NCBI GenBank assembly: GCA_037951105.1
Contig: JBAMJV010000882.1
Location: forward strand, 1-64,000
Direction: 5' to 3'
Source of the DNA: Echinarachnius parma
Taxonomy: Eukaryota; Echinodermata; Echinoidea; Clypeasteroida; Echinarachniidae
DNA length: 64,000 nt
The position numbers and the translations under genes were made by a program. Positions 50,201-61,916 of the stretch are shown here, in pieces. The notes beneath the pieces are model-generated. The model was not told where the DNA came from, searched no databases, and worked only from the letters and a program-made list of their open reading frames with translations. How positions within the stretch are numbered: position 1 is the stretch's first letter; every line of letters begins with the position of its first letter.

Positions 50201-53200
50201 AGTGTTCGCGCATACGGATGCACGTTATATTTTTTTTTTTTGCAGTTTGAACAAAAAGTACCGCGAAAGACCGATGAAGAGTCATGGAAAATCGTGGAAA
50301 ATATCACAAATCGCCGTAATTATAGAATGACATGTATAGCGACACACGAGATCGGTGAGTTAATATATTATAGCAGCCCTAAATGTATTGATAGGGCTAC
50401 AAATGTCGCTCAATAGGTGAGAATGTGGTGTTTTATATGAACAAAAAAATCATTTTCCGTAACTAACTTTTACTCTCGAGTTACGGTGTTCTTACTGCGC
50501 AAGGCACAGTGTATAGATTGCGTCTATCGATAGAATGCCGACAGTGAAAATAACAATAATAATGTCAAAAAGGCCATGAAAGCGATAGATTTGTCGATCT
50601 ACCGTCTCAGATGCTGGCGTGTAGTATCGCTCACGATACTTTGAGAAGGGGTGGGCATCGTGGCCGCCCGCAATTGCGCCCGCGCGTGCTATCGATACTA
50701 CCTCCATGCGATATTCTATACAGAGCTGCAAAGCTGATTTCGGGCACGTGCACCGAGGAGCTACGTCATGAGCAAGGCAGCCAATGAGATCGCGCGCTGA
50801 GCTGCAGCCAACTGTTGTACAGGGTGAATGGGGAATAATTCGTAGTGCCACATCTTACACAAAATCATGCTACTTCAGTAAGCAGCATCATCACCATTAT
50901 CGATCACAATCAGGCGCTAATATATTTGTTTTATGCATTAACTCACCATTTCACTCCAGATGGAACTTTCAAAATGAAAATTCTTGTCCAAAATGTGTAA
51001 ATTTAGCACATTTCGCGTTAACGTCGACGTGAATGCCCGTTTCTAGCATGCTGACTGTGTTGTAATGGCGACTCGGTTTTTTTCTGGTTCGTGTCCGAGT
51101 GCGCTCTCTACGCTGCAATTACGTACATGCGACACAATGCATTGCATAGCGATGTTTAGTTACGTGACGCTGCTACTGTGCACTCTCTTCGAGTGTCGAC
51201 CATTCGAGATCGGATGTTGATCTTCCATCAAGACGTTGACTACTAACGCCGTAATTATGTGAACCAATGTCATCACACTCTGCTACCAACATACATTCAT
51301 GTGACTAAATGATTACGCCTTGTAAAAGACTAGTTGAACGAACTTTCATGTTTACATGTTATATCGATATCTGCTACCTTCCCGTATGTTATGCCATAGC
51401 CAGCCATAGCTGGCGCGTGTACAGTCGGCCTTTTCCTGCCAATTCCCGAAGGAAGGCGGACTCACAAAAAATTTCCCGCTGAAAATGCAGATTTGGTGAG
51501 CATAGCAGAACGTATTTTTATTAAAATTTGTATAATAAAAAATGATAAAATGTTGGACTATCCATTTATATATAGCTGGAGCGCAAAAGAAGTGAGAAAG
51601 AGAAGGTATGTGAGAGAGAAAAATCGGAAAGGTAGCTTCGACCACGATAAGCACTAGTGTAAGGTAAATGGTTACTGTATGTATACAGAACCATCTTACA
51701 GTGTAGATGTGATTCTGATCCACCCCATAGTTGCATCACATATGTATCATCTAATCGGTGGTAAGTACCGTATCATATGTATAATTTTAAGCACACTTAT
51801 TGTGCACATTAGATCATAAATTCGGGGGCACTATCAGCCCGACCTTGAACGCTAGCGCTCCGCGCTAGCGTTCACTTGAGTTAAGTACGAGTTTGATACA
51901 TACATGCTTATCACTTAGGAACGAAAAAAACAAACAAGACAATGTCATTTGTCAATACAACACAAAACAATCATAATTATAAACAAATAATGTGCGCTCT
52001 CGAGTCTCGGCCTAAATAATTGCCGAGGGCGAGGGCGGGAAATGCTCTCCTGAACTGGGCCGCCAGCGAGTTGGCACCTAAGTTGGGCTAAGCAATGCAT
52101 TTGTATCAACTATCAAGTATCATGACTGAGTAGTGAGTGTTTATGTGGCCATGTGGGTAATCAATTTCAAAGAATTGATAAATGGATGAAACTTGAATTA
52201 ATTAAATCTTCTATTGTTGAATTGCTATTGTCTATATATCATGATAATATTGATGATGATTGATACATCTTTTCATTCATTTCATTTTCAGGCGCAATTG
52301 CACTGTTGTCAATTGTTAAAGGGGAATTTCATTCTTGGCATTTGATTGGATGATTACTAATGTTCACTAAGTAATGAAATAAGGTGAATGGATAATGTGA
52401 AATAAATCGAGAACTCCACATTTTGGTAATAATCATTATAATTGAGTGTTACGGTTTACCCAAATATTTCCACTTATTGTTTCCAAATAAACTGGAAAAC
52501 AATTTCTTATTGAGTTTTGATAGGGGAAGGAAAGATTTGGGAGACATCACTCCGCACAACATCAAGCAGCTGAAGAAGCTGAACTCGGTTGTCTTCCCCG
52601 TCTCTTACAACGACAAGTTCTACAAAGATGTCTTGGAGGTTGGAGAAAATAATCTGAAAAACAATATCTAATTGAGTTTTGATTTGACATGTTTGTTTTA
52701 TTGCAGGGGAAGGAAAGATTTGGGAGACATCACTCCGCACAACATCAAGCAGTTGAAGAAGCTGAACTCGGTTGTCTTCCCCGTCTCTTACAACGACAAG
52801 TTCTACAAAGATGTCTTGGAGGTTGGAGAATTGGCAAAGCTAGGTAACTATCACTCCAAGGAACATCATCAGACATCATTCTGTAGTGTGTCGTAGGCAA
52901 TGCATAGACAATGCATGGTTGGTGTTTGATCATTGACTGCCTACACATGCATTGTCTATAGAGTGGTGAAGTGTGATGTCATAAATGATGTCATAACAGT
53001 TTTTTTTAGAATTTTAAAATTTGGACTTCATTTTCAGAAAGAGCATAACAAATAATGTCCAAATACCGAAAATCAAAGGAATAGGTTACGTATTGGCCGA
53101 GATATGCCCATCCGAATGATATTTTGGTCAATGGGTAATCAGTGTTATAGTGCACTGGTTCATAAATTTAGGAACCAGTGCATTATAACACTGATTGCCT

Positions 53201-56200
53201 ATTGAAGTAAAATTCATTCGGATTGGCATATCTCAGCCAATACGTAACCTATTCCTTTGATTTTTGGTATTTGGACATTATTTGTTATGCTCTTTCTGAA
53301 AATGAAGTCCAAATTTGAAAATTCTAAAAAAGTGTTTTTATGACGTCATGGCTTCTGTACTCTATGGACACTGTTGTAGCCAGGGATTGTGCATATAGCG
53401 TGTAAATAGTCATACAGTTGAACCTCTTTATCATGATCTGTGTTATTCGAGGTACAGTACGTGATAAAGCAAGTAGTTTCACATGTGACAGGTCCAGTTT
53501 TTATGTATTTTTAAAAATTGTTATGCCCTGCTATGTACAGCAAGATGGGCCCAAGGTGCTCGTTATAATGAGGTTTCACTGTATGACCATTTACATTGTA
53601 GATGTGGTAACTTTCACTTCTATCACAGCCAGAAGTATGGCTTAATAATCATAATTGATTGAACGCATTGTATTTAAAAGGTCCCCGCAAATAACAACTT
53701 CCATCTATTTCACATTTAGCAATATTCTAGATCTATCTTAAAAATCAAATATAATGTTTGCCATCCTATATTTCCTTATCTTTCATCCTAGCATACTACA
53801 ATGACATTGTGGTCGGTGCAGTGTGCTGTCGGATCGACACTACAGACGACGGGTCAAGGAGACTGTACATCATGACACTGGGCTGCCTGGCCCCCTACAG
53901 GAGGCTAGAAATAGGTGAGATTTACCTGTATTACCTCCACAGCAGGGTAGGAAATATATGGGGGCTGAGGGAAATTTTGCCCCCTAATTTTCAAAATAGC
54001 CCCCTTAATTCAGTAGGTACAATGTAGCCCCTAAAATTACCATAGGATATTATCTTAAATATTTTGTGATATCCATCAGATTGAAAAAGTAGCCCCCTAA
54101 AATAAAAAAAATGAATTCCTGCATTGCCCCACAGCTATAGAAAGTTCTCTATTCTATCTATCTGTCCACCTCTCCCCCTCAAGCCCCCATCCACATCTTA
54201 CATGTTACATTTTACCTTACTTAAGACCCTCCTCTCTTTTAGCCTGCCAGGGAGGGGGGTGTTTCACAAAGATCCTAAGTTGAACTTAACTCTAAGTTGG
54301 ACTTAAAAAGTATGGAAAGATGTTAGTTTCTTTGAAAATTTGTTTAAAAGTCCTTTTAAAAGGCATAAAATGTTGTTGCAAATCACAAATGTTATCAAGG
54401 AGATTTCATGTTCTTCATGTACAATTTATGAAAAGTCTAAAATAAATAGAATTTTTGCTTTTGAATATTTCTTTTATTCCAAGACTACAAATGGCTTACC
54501 ATACTTTTTAAGTCCAACTAAGGGTTAAGTTCAACTTAGGATCTTTGTGAAACACCCCCCTCGGCTCCATACAGTAAAGAAGGTTAAGAATAGGGAAGTA
54601 GGATGATTGCAAACCTCAGCCCTTTCTCTCCTAACCCCCTCCCCTCGCTTTATACTGCCCCTTCCTTCACATGCTGCATATAACAAACATATATTTGTAC
54701 ATGTTGTTCAGATTTTTTAGGTATGCACGGAACAATCTTCGTAATCTACATCCAACATTAATGCATGATAAAGTATGACCTCTGTGAGCTTGTTATTATT
54801 GCTAATTACAAATGATTGTGTCGATGTTAACAGAACTTTATCTCTGATATTTTTTCCTAGGAACTATGATGCTGAAACATGTCCTGGATTTCTGTGAGAA
54901 GGATGGAAAGATTGACAACATCTACTTGTGAGTATTCTTAAGATTTAATTTTTATTAAGTATACAGTGGAACCTCATTATAATAAAGGCATCTGCCATGA
55001 CAATGTAATTGTACTGGTTCATGGTCTTTATATTCTTTATTTTCACCCTTTTACCCAATATAGAACAAAATACCTGATGAAACAAGAAATTTCCGTATTT
55101 TTTATCGCAGCAATCATCACGAGGTTCCACTGTAGCATAAAACATGATCTGTTGATGTCTCATGTGATATTTAGTTCAACATTTTAAACTAAAAACTCAA
55201 TAAAAATACTTACCTCCCAAATTGTAAGATGCATTTTTCAGTGTTGTGACCTGACTGACATTCCTGAAGTTAGACTCAATCATGGGGGTTATAAGCAGGG
55301 TGTAGTCTGTAGCGTCCACCATTCATGTTGGGTCATGGTTTACTTTAAGCCCTCCGCACACAGAGACGACTCGACCCAATCCGTCTGGTTTTCAGTCAGT
55401 TCAGCTCAGTATACGTTGCCTCAGAACTCGTGTTGTGCCGGTCAAGAGCCAGTCGCAGATCATTCGAGGCCAATAAAACATGTTGAATTGGCTACGACTG
55501 AGTGAAAGCAACCTGACTGACATTTCTGAAGTTAGACTAAAGTTTACTTGAAGCCTTCTGCACACAGAGCCGACTTGAGCAGATCCGACTGGTTTTCAGT
55601 CAGTTCAGCTCAGTATACGTTGCCTCAGGACTCCTGTTTTGCCAGTCAACAGCCAGTCGCAGATCGTTCGAGGCCAATCAAACATGTTGAATCGGCTACG
55701 GCTGAGCGAAACCAACTCTAGCCTGACTGATCGGGTCGAGTCAGCTCTGTGTGCGGAGGGCTTGAGATGTCTGGATGTGGCTCAGCACTGCCTTCACCTC
55801 TCTTTAAAGTACCAAGCCAAACCTGTCCTATTTGTTTGTTTTATTTATTATGATCTAGCTTTTGCCAAATTTCCTTATCAAACTACCTTTTTAAAATGTG
55901 TTAAATGTGACCTTACACCACAAAACGACCAATAAGTCGGGAAAACTGATTTTGCTGATTTTCATATAACATTAAACTAGAAGCCATTACCTTTAACCCT
56001 AATCCCACGGGGGGGGCATTTTGGCCCCCCCCCCCCCCTGTCGTTTTTTTCGACGTGCATCTAGACCGATTGGAATTTCACGTTCAAACTTCATGACTTT
56101 TTTCTCTCAAGTGTCCCGCACGTTTTGATATATAATTCACCCCGGTCAGACATGTAGCACTGATTTTAGAGGTCGATAATTGCTCGACCGTCACAAAAAA

Positions 56201-59200
56201 ATGCAATTTTTGTATAGGTTTCTACATGTATGTAATTCCTACATCCGATGCCATGTAAACTCCAAATCTGTTATAATTGTTACATTGAATTATAATTTGG
56301 ATTATTTCTTTGTTATTAGTTTAATTCATACACCTCAGAGATAATTCTTCTAAAAAAACAAATAAAAAAAACAATAAAAACAATAAAATACATAAGAATG
56401 AAAACAATGTGGGTAAATCCGGGAATACTAATTTGCATATTTATGCAAATTAGTGATATATTTTATTACCATAAAAAACATGGATATGATGAATTACATC
56501 ATTTGAAAGTATTTTTACCTGAAAACCTGAAGAAATCCTGTAACTTCTCTTGATTTTAGATGAAAATCCCAATTTTCCCCCAAATTCGTTAAAAATTTGC
56601 ATATTCAAAATTGTAATGAATTATTTAAAAAAAATTAATGGTCCAATTTTTTTTTTTCTTCAAATTATTATTCTACTAGACTAGTTTTACGTATGTGCCA
56701 ATTTTCGAGTCAATCGGTCCATTCGTTGCCGAGATTTGAGGGGGGGGGCCAAAATGGCCCCCCCCCCCCCCCCCCCCCCCCAGTGGACTCAAGTGTTCAA
56801 AATAACCCAGTGGGGTTAGGGTTAAAATGGTATATAATTTGTCATATTTGGACTAAGCAAACTCTTTTACAATAAATGCCAAAGATATGGAATATGGCTG
56901 AAGCATTTTTAAAATAAGGGAGAAACGGGCCGCTTAAAAGATCAGTGTCTATTCAAGCGCTGTAATAAGATCACATTTATTAAATGAAAAATCAATATTC
57001 AAATTTGATTTCCGACGCTCAAAATTTTCCAGAAGGTAGATTAAGAAATGCATATTCAGGAAATACCAAAATCCTAAATATCATCTTTTGAACAAAATTT
57101 GACTATTTTAGCTAATAAAAGAGAAACTACCACAGCGACATAACGGTCTTTTTGTGGTGTAAGGTCACAAATGGTACATTCGAACATGTCATAGTGGCCA
57201 CCTACATGTATCTGGGTCAGATTTTTGAAAAGTGCACTTTTAGCCATTTCCAGACCTTGAGCGCTTCTATCATTTGCTGTGTCTCACCATTAACTCTGAT
57301 ATACCTGTTTTGGGTCTCATATTAAAGAGAATTATTAAGGCTTTCAGAAAATGTATAGTTTTATATCATTTCAAACATTTGGTTTCATGCCACAGGACCT
57401 CAAATGTGAAAAAATAGCATAAATTGGCATTTTCCACAAAATTATGATTTTTTTTAACCTGATAAAAAAAATATTAATCAACTTTAAAGGCATTAACGTC
57501 TATATTTTCTATCTTACATGTCTTGAGCATGTATCACATAAGAATTGGCGGTAGAGCGGCATTGATATGATCTCATGGTACATTTCAATAGGAAAGGTCA
57601 TAATAAGTGAACGTCCGTGAACATACATTAAAATCCATACAACCAGAATTCTACTTAGTTGTCAAAACAAAAACTATTGCCAAAACTAAGGGTTGAACCC
57701 ACTGAACACATTCTACAAAAATTGTTGGCTAACTACTCCTGCTCGCGGAGTAACATTTTTTTGTATGAAATTATACTGGATTTCGTCACGGACGTTCTGT
57801 CGTCTTGTATCATCACTGCTCAGCGAAGTGCATCCTAGTCATCAATTGCTGGGGTCAGTCTGATGAACTCACAGTAGGGCCACAGTATTTTGCCTATTTG
57901 AACACTATCTATCAAATACAATGTTTGGTTTGGGCCGAAACTGATCTTCGTGAACGTCCGTGATGAAAACGAACGTCCGGCAAGAGTAGACCCAGTTACG
58001 AATCTGAGGCTGCTTATCTGCACGTAGACACCGGTACAGCAATTTTATTTGGCAAGCAGCTAACCAAAAACTTATATCAGGCATTTTCGAAGCCTTTTGA
58101 CAACTATTTATGATACGGACGTTCGCTCGGACGTTCGTTCACGGACGTTCGATCATGAAAATTGTTCTAATAATGTTACCATGTTAAACGCTCACATCAA
58201 GTTGATACCGTTTGATGTTGTTAGTACATTGTTATGTCTCTCATATCCCATATGGATTTATTTCCTGCAAGTCATTTAACTGTAACAAACTTATGAAATG
58301 TTGTGCTCACGGACGTTCGTTCGTCATTTATAGCCCCAAAAATCTTAGTAAAAGTTCAAGTACTGGCACATTTTTTTGACAGCAGGTGCCCCTTGTGTGT
58401 GCCTTTCGACCCAGGTCACTGCCAACCACACATGAATATGTTGATTTTTAGTCCCCATCACGGAGGTTCGTTTTACATTTGATCACCTTGCTTGGCTGTT
58501 TTGTAATACCCCTAGATATTATATTTACTTCTACCCGTGCAGCGTTGACATTATACTATAGGAAGGCAAACCCCAAGATTATAATTGTGCACAGTCGCAG
58601 GCCTACAAGCGAAAGAAAGCTGTTCAAAACATAATGGTAATAAGGGGGTATATGGCGCAATAACAACATTTCAACCGAAGGTCTGAGTGGAAACTGTTGC
58701 CCCACCCTCTGCAAAACTTGAGACTGTCGGCTCCTCCTCTGCTGCAGGCTTTGAGACTGTTTTCTCATCGGCCTGTCGGATTTAAGTCCAACTAAATGGC
58801 TGTATGACGCCAGTTGATTGAAAAGAAGAGGTACATCACAAAGGTCGTCAGCTACTTGCGAGAGGATAGCTACTTGCTTTACAATATTGACTGTATTACG
58901 AAAAAGCAACGAATACATGCATACCCCTCTCCCCCCCCCCCCCCCCTCAAAAAAGAAAAAAAATAAAAAAATAATAATAATGATAATAATAATGATAATA
59001 CGATAATAAATACATAATTATATCATAATTTATGCCTGATGTGCAAAGCTGCAATATCCAGCCCGTAAGTATGCAGATCTAGAGACAAACGCATTTATTA
59101 TTATGATGACGTATGAATGGGTTTTCAAAGCATCTCTGCTTCAATCTGTTAAAAGTGCCAAATTATGTGGTATCGTTTGTAATTATATCTAGCAAGGGAT

Positions 59201-61916
59201 TAGATTTGTTGGACTTCTTCCATTTAATAGAGATTGTAAGTCAGATGTATGCATTATTTTGATGACTTCATCGTAATAATATATAATATTGGCTGTTTTG
59301 TTCTTTCTTGATATATCAAAAATATTGTTTTTGCTAGGATCATTATAATATTATACAACTAAATTTCAGCTCGCGCAATATTTATAATAAACCATTCAAG
59401 GTCAACATTGTTCTTAATTCTAATTGAAACATTAAAACCGATTGGAGGTTAACAATTAGGAAACGAGATGTGGGTCAGGAAACTGTGGGTCGGAATTAAC
59501 TATCAACGTGATTATTTGAAAGATTTAACTTTGACATATTAATGTTATAAAACAATTTATAATCTCTCCAAATTAGATTTAAACAGTTAGGCTTTAAAAT
59601 GATTGTTTTTATTATAATAATTATGCGATTGGTTTTACATTAAATTCAAATATTCTTTCTAAATATAATAATAAAATGCGATAATAAACACATATAATAT
59701 GTTTAGCGTATATATTTAGCGTAATGGTTTCTATGTCTAATATTTCTTTATACAAAACATATACATGTATGATCTAAAATGCAATCTATATGTATTTATT
59801 TAAGAAATAAGTTATACGAGTATATTTACTTTGCTCATGGCTTTTGTTACCCTCAGTTTGTTTTATGTTTTGTGAAAATGCATATTAGCAATTCAGCCAT
59901 ATAGCTGGAATAGATAAATATATGTATTTTCAATTAATAAACAATATACGAATTGAATCGAAATATATGTATAACCTACACAAACCAAAATAACAGTTTA
60001 TATATTATGGGTCTCCCAAAGTCAAAATACATCTTAAATATATATGGCAAGGTTTGAAACGTGTGATAGGCATATATGTTTGCACTTACATTTATTTCTG
60101 TAATTAATTGACTCGAGATGGGACACTTGGGTACCACTATAGGCAATTCGAGAACGTCCGTGAAATTAATACGAACGTCCGTGACATTAAGACTCATGTG
60201 AGAAACCGTATTCTGGTAACTGGAAAATGGCCTTTATTTTGATTATACATGTTATTTATGTTTGCAGAAATGTTGTAAAATCATTTATTTACAGAAGTAT
60301 AGTGGCATTTCTGTTATAGAGTGCCCAACCGGGGAAAGCCGGTGTAAAATTAGGGGTTACGATTTCCACAGGTCCACTAAGAGTGATAGTTAAGTAGCAG
60401 ACATGTCATTATAATTAATTCAGATAGCTAAAATCATATCAACTGATAAATGTATATGTTTTATATTGGTCTGGAGGAGATTCAAATATATGTTGTCATC
60501 AATTTCTAAAAGACTGTTCAGGCAGAGAACGTCCGTGAAATTTATGCGAACGTCCGTGAAATTGTAATTAAAATCAATATAGTAAGAAAGAGGGACCAGG
60601 CGACTTGGAAATGCTACTTTTATATCTGACTAGGATGTATACATGGTCTCTAGCTTAAATATAATAGGAATAGATAAAGTATTATCATCATATTGTTCTA
60701 TAAGCATTAAATCAATTTAAACCAATAATAGGACTCGTTATAACGACCAGGTCCATGTAAAAACCAAACCATTTTTAAAGGTTTATTGCAATGTTCAAGT
60801 TTGTTTCTATAATGACCCTGTTTTAAAGCAATTTACGAAGAATAGAAACTCTTTTTGATGAGATCAGATCATTCTGCCAACATTCTTGTTTCTGGCGAAC
60901 GTCCGTGAGCGATATGGGAACGTCCGTGATGAAAACTATACTCTCTTTGGTCATGTAATTATGTAATATATGATCTAGACAGCAATTGATCCTATTAACA
61001 TGCACATTAAAATATCTGATACGGGAATACGAGCGTATATAGGTGCGTTCCTAAAAAATGCGGCTAAAGAAAAGCAAAGGTTCCGAATAATACATTATTT
61101 AAAAAGAAATATAACAATTCAGTCAAAGTTTGGACGTTTGTATTTTCTATTTGGCAAATAAAACACAATCCACGTTTGGCATACAGAGAGAAGCAAGTCT
61201 TGGAAGTAAATTGTCCGAATATAAGCTGTATATGACAGAAAATAAATGAGATATATGGGTACTAAATCTATATCTACATAATCCCTCACGGACGTTCGCC
61301 TTTTGGAGATGGGTTACTTCAACAGTGAATAAAAACGGAACCACATGGAGTTTTCCAGTATAATGGGGTACGCCTGAAAGCTAGGATTGCATGCTTTCAC
61401 ATTAGATAGATGTCTTTAAATACAAAAAATAAATTGAATTTTACCCTGTTTGGGCCGAAAAGTGCACTTTTCAAAATTCTGACCCATCTATTACAGCTAA
61501 CCTCGCTGTAGTGGCCACCAAAAGTGACCCATCTGCAGAGAAAAACTGTTAAAATAGAACCCGCCTAGATACAGGTCACCTGTCTATATTTGTTCTTGTT
61601 TTGCTTAGGTGGTCACTATAAATGGCCAATTTATAACCATGCAATGAGAATATTTTCCTAAACGGCAGATGCTTTCCGACTGGTTAAGCAGTAAATTTGA
61701 GAAAGATTAAGATTATTGTTCTTTTGTCCTTGTTTCTGCAGACATGTTCAGATCAACAACGACTCTGCAATCGACTTCTACAAGAAGTTTGAGTTTGAGA
61801 TCATCGAGACAAAGGAGCATTACTACAAGCGCATTGAGCCTGCTGACGCACACGTCCTGCAGAAGACGCTACGGAAGAAAGGAAACGATGCGTTGGGAAT
61901 TCAGGCTTCTACGTGA
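47222..61916 (+). CDS. NAA50: N-alpha-acetyltransferase 50 (five coding exons)
   Basis: Exons: 47222-47229 (ATG ACC AA, donor GTAAGT), 52707-52843, 53792-53914, 54861-54927, 61742-61916. Phases close to 510 nt, giving 169 aa, equal to human NAA50. It is a GNAT-fold enzyme that acetylates protein N-termini, associates with the NatA complex and is needed for sister-chromatid cohesion (family knowledge). DITPHNIKQLKKLNSVVFPV, VSYNDKFYKDVLEVGELAKL and RLYIMTLGCLAPYRRL are near-identical to the human protein. The catalytic pair corresponds to Tyr74 and His113. Oddities: the acetyl-CoA loop reads RRLEIG instead of RRLGIG (residue 88), and FEFEII replaces FGFEII (residue 129). Exon 1 has only eight coding bases, so start and phase rest on the fit with exon 2. 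A near-identical truncated copy of exon 2 sits just upstream of it. Confidence 0.95.
47582..51883. mobile_element. 4.3-kb foldback element in NAA50 intron 1
   Basis: Outer arms (47582 to about 47765 and about 51716 to 51883) are inverted copies starting TAACTCAAGTGAACGCTAGC and running through AATTCGGGGGCACTA-type and ACCACCGATTAGATG-type blocks. Inside is a small palindrome (47752-47850 against 47935-48032). A large inverted repeat is centred near 50116: right arm 50127-50601, left arm 48567-48729 plus 49802-50105, interrupted by the insertion at 48737-49794. The CpG content is high. Matching small frames in the two arms are mirror images, not genes. Confidence 0.85.
48737..49794. mobile_element. 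7-bp-TSD family element inserted in one arm of the foldback
   Basis: Tips CAACGCTCGAAATTAAC and inverted CAACGCTCGAAATTAGC. Target duplication ATATAAA (48730-48736 and 49795-49801). The uninterrupted right arm of the host palindrome (GTTTTATATGAAC at 50429) gives the empty site, so the boundaries are exact. Internal blocks GGTGGCCCGATCGGGCAAG and GGGCCATCGGGCC are shared with the family. Confidence 0.92.
52485..52646 (+). pseudogene. NAA50: Truncated duplicate of NAA50 exon 2
   Basis: 52524-52646 repeats the first 123 bases of exon 2 with a single C/T difference, then breaks off at GGTTGGAGA and joins intron sequence. The flank AAATAAACTGGAAAACAAT before it recurs at 52647. The copy has lost 21 bp including the pyrimidine tract of the acceptor and has no donor. 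Displacement is 162 bp at the unit edge and 183 bp at the exon edge. Confidence 0.95.
52990..53345. mobile_element. Long palindromic MITE in NAA50 intron 2
   Basis: TTTGGACTTCATTTTCAGAA then AGAGCATAACAAATAATGTC faces the inverted sequence from 53268. The arms of about 165 bp meet near 53163 through CACTGGTTC and GAACCAGTG. TGATGTCATAA and TTATGACGTCA lie at the tips. Confidence 0.85.
53413..53583. mobile_element. TA-flanked MITE, pogo/Tigger-like ends
   Basis: TACAGTTGAACCTCTTTAT at the left faces TTATAATGAGGTTTCACTGTA at the right, with TA at both tips. About 170 bp. Confidence 0.75.
53943..54125. mobile_element. Second copy of the element found in the GATA array
   Basis: GTAGGAAATATATGGGGGCT, GAGGGAAATTTTGCCCCCTA, AATTCAGTAGGTAC and ATCAGATTGAAAAAGTAG match the element at 44011-44186 in inverse orientation. 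Confidence 0.75.
54254..54560. mobile_element. MITE with GTGTTTCACAAAGATCC ends
   Basis: GGGGGTGTTTCACAAAGATC then CTAAGTTGAACTTAACTC faces the inverted sequence GTTAAGTTCAACTTAGGATC then TTTGTGAAACACCCCC. Arms are about 55 bp, and the element lies in NAA50 intron 3. Confidence 0.85.
54962..55134. mobile_element. TA-flanked MITE, pogo/Tigger-like ends, second copy
   Basis: TACAGTGGAACCTCATTATA at the left faces ACGAGGTTCCACTGTA at the right. About 173 bp, directly after NAA50 exon 4. Confidence 0.8.
55347..55762. mobile_element. MITE with AAGCCCTCCGCACACAGAG ends and an internal 204-bp duplication
   Basis: AAGCCCTCCGCACACAGAG then GACTCGACCC faces GGGTCGAGTCAGCTCTGTGT then GCGGAGGGCTT. GGTTTTCAGTCAGTTCAGCT occurs at 55387 and 55591, and GAGTGAAAGCAACC and GAGCGAAACCAAC mark the matching later part of the two units. 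Confidence 0.8.
55907..57168. mobile_element. MITE with GTGACCTTACACCACAAAA ends, carrying a nested MITE
   Basis: GTGACCTTACACCACAAAAC faces TTTTTGTGGTGTAAGGTCAC, flanked by AAAT on both sides (55903-55906, 57169-57172). About 830 bp of its length is the nested TTAA element at 55993-56825. Confidence 0.8.
55993..56825. mobile_element. TTAA-type MITE with CCCTAATCCCACGG ends, copy B
   Basis: TTAA CCCTAATCCCACGG at the left and CCCAGTGGGGTTAGGG TTAA at the right. Poly-G/C runs flank CATTTTGG and CCAAAATGGCC near both tips. It is an inverted, near-identical copy of 24886-25707. Confidence 0.88.
57214..61485. mobile_element. Unclassified 4272-bp transposon with GAACGTCCGTGA motif array (type 2)
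   Basis: Inverted tips GGGTCAGATTTTTGAAAAGT (left) and GGGTCAGAATTTTGAAAAGT (right) continue through GCACTTTT. The target duplication is ATCT (57210-57213, 61486-61489). It sits inside a mariner-like MITE (57179-57213 plus 61486-61640) whose intact relative at 16025-16207 shows the empty site. GAACGTCCGTGA occurs exactly at 57609, 57952, 60152, 60173, 60527, 60548, 60897 and 60918 (+) and at 57786, 58139, 58307 and 61286 (-). Near matches lie at 57971, 58114, 58127 and 58458. The three right-hand pairs each have 21-bp spacing and are 375 and 370 bp apart. No transposase-like ORF is seen. Confidence 0.88.

Noticed and set aside
49926..50307. Two similar 71-73-codon frames starting MIFSTIFHDSSS on opposite strands
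   Set aside because: They are mirror images from the two arms of the foldback element; there is no evidence of coding.
52423..52671. Upstream NAA50-like frame as an alternative exon 2
   Set aside because: It lacks a pyrimidine tract and a donor and breaks off inside the exon; the second copy joins correctly to exons 1 and 3.
57214..57400. Reading the GGGTCAG inverted repeat as part of the surrounding mariner-like MITE
   Set aside because: The intact relative at 16025 lacks it, and an ATCT duplication flanks GGGTCAG...CTGACCC, so it is a separate insertion.
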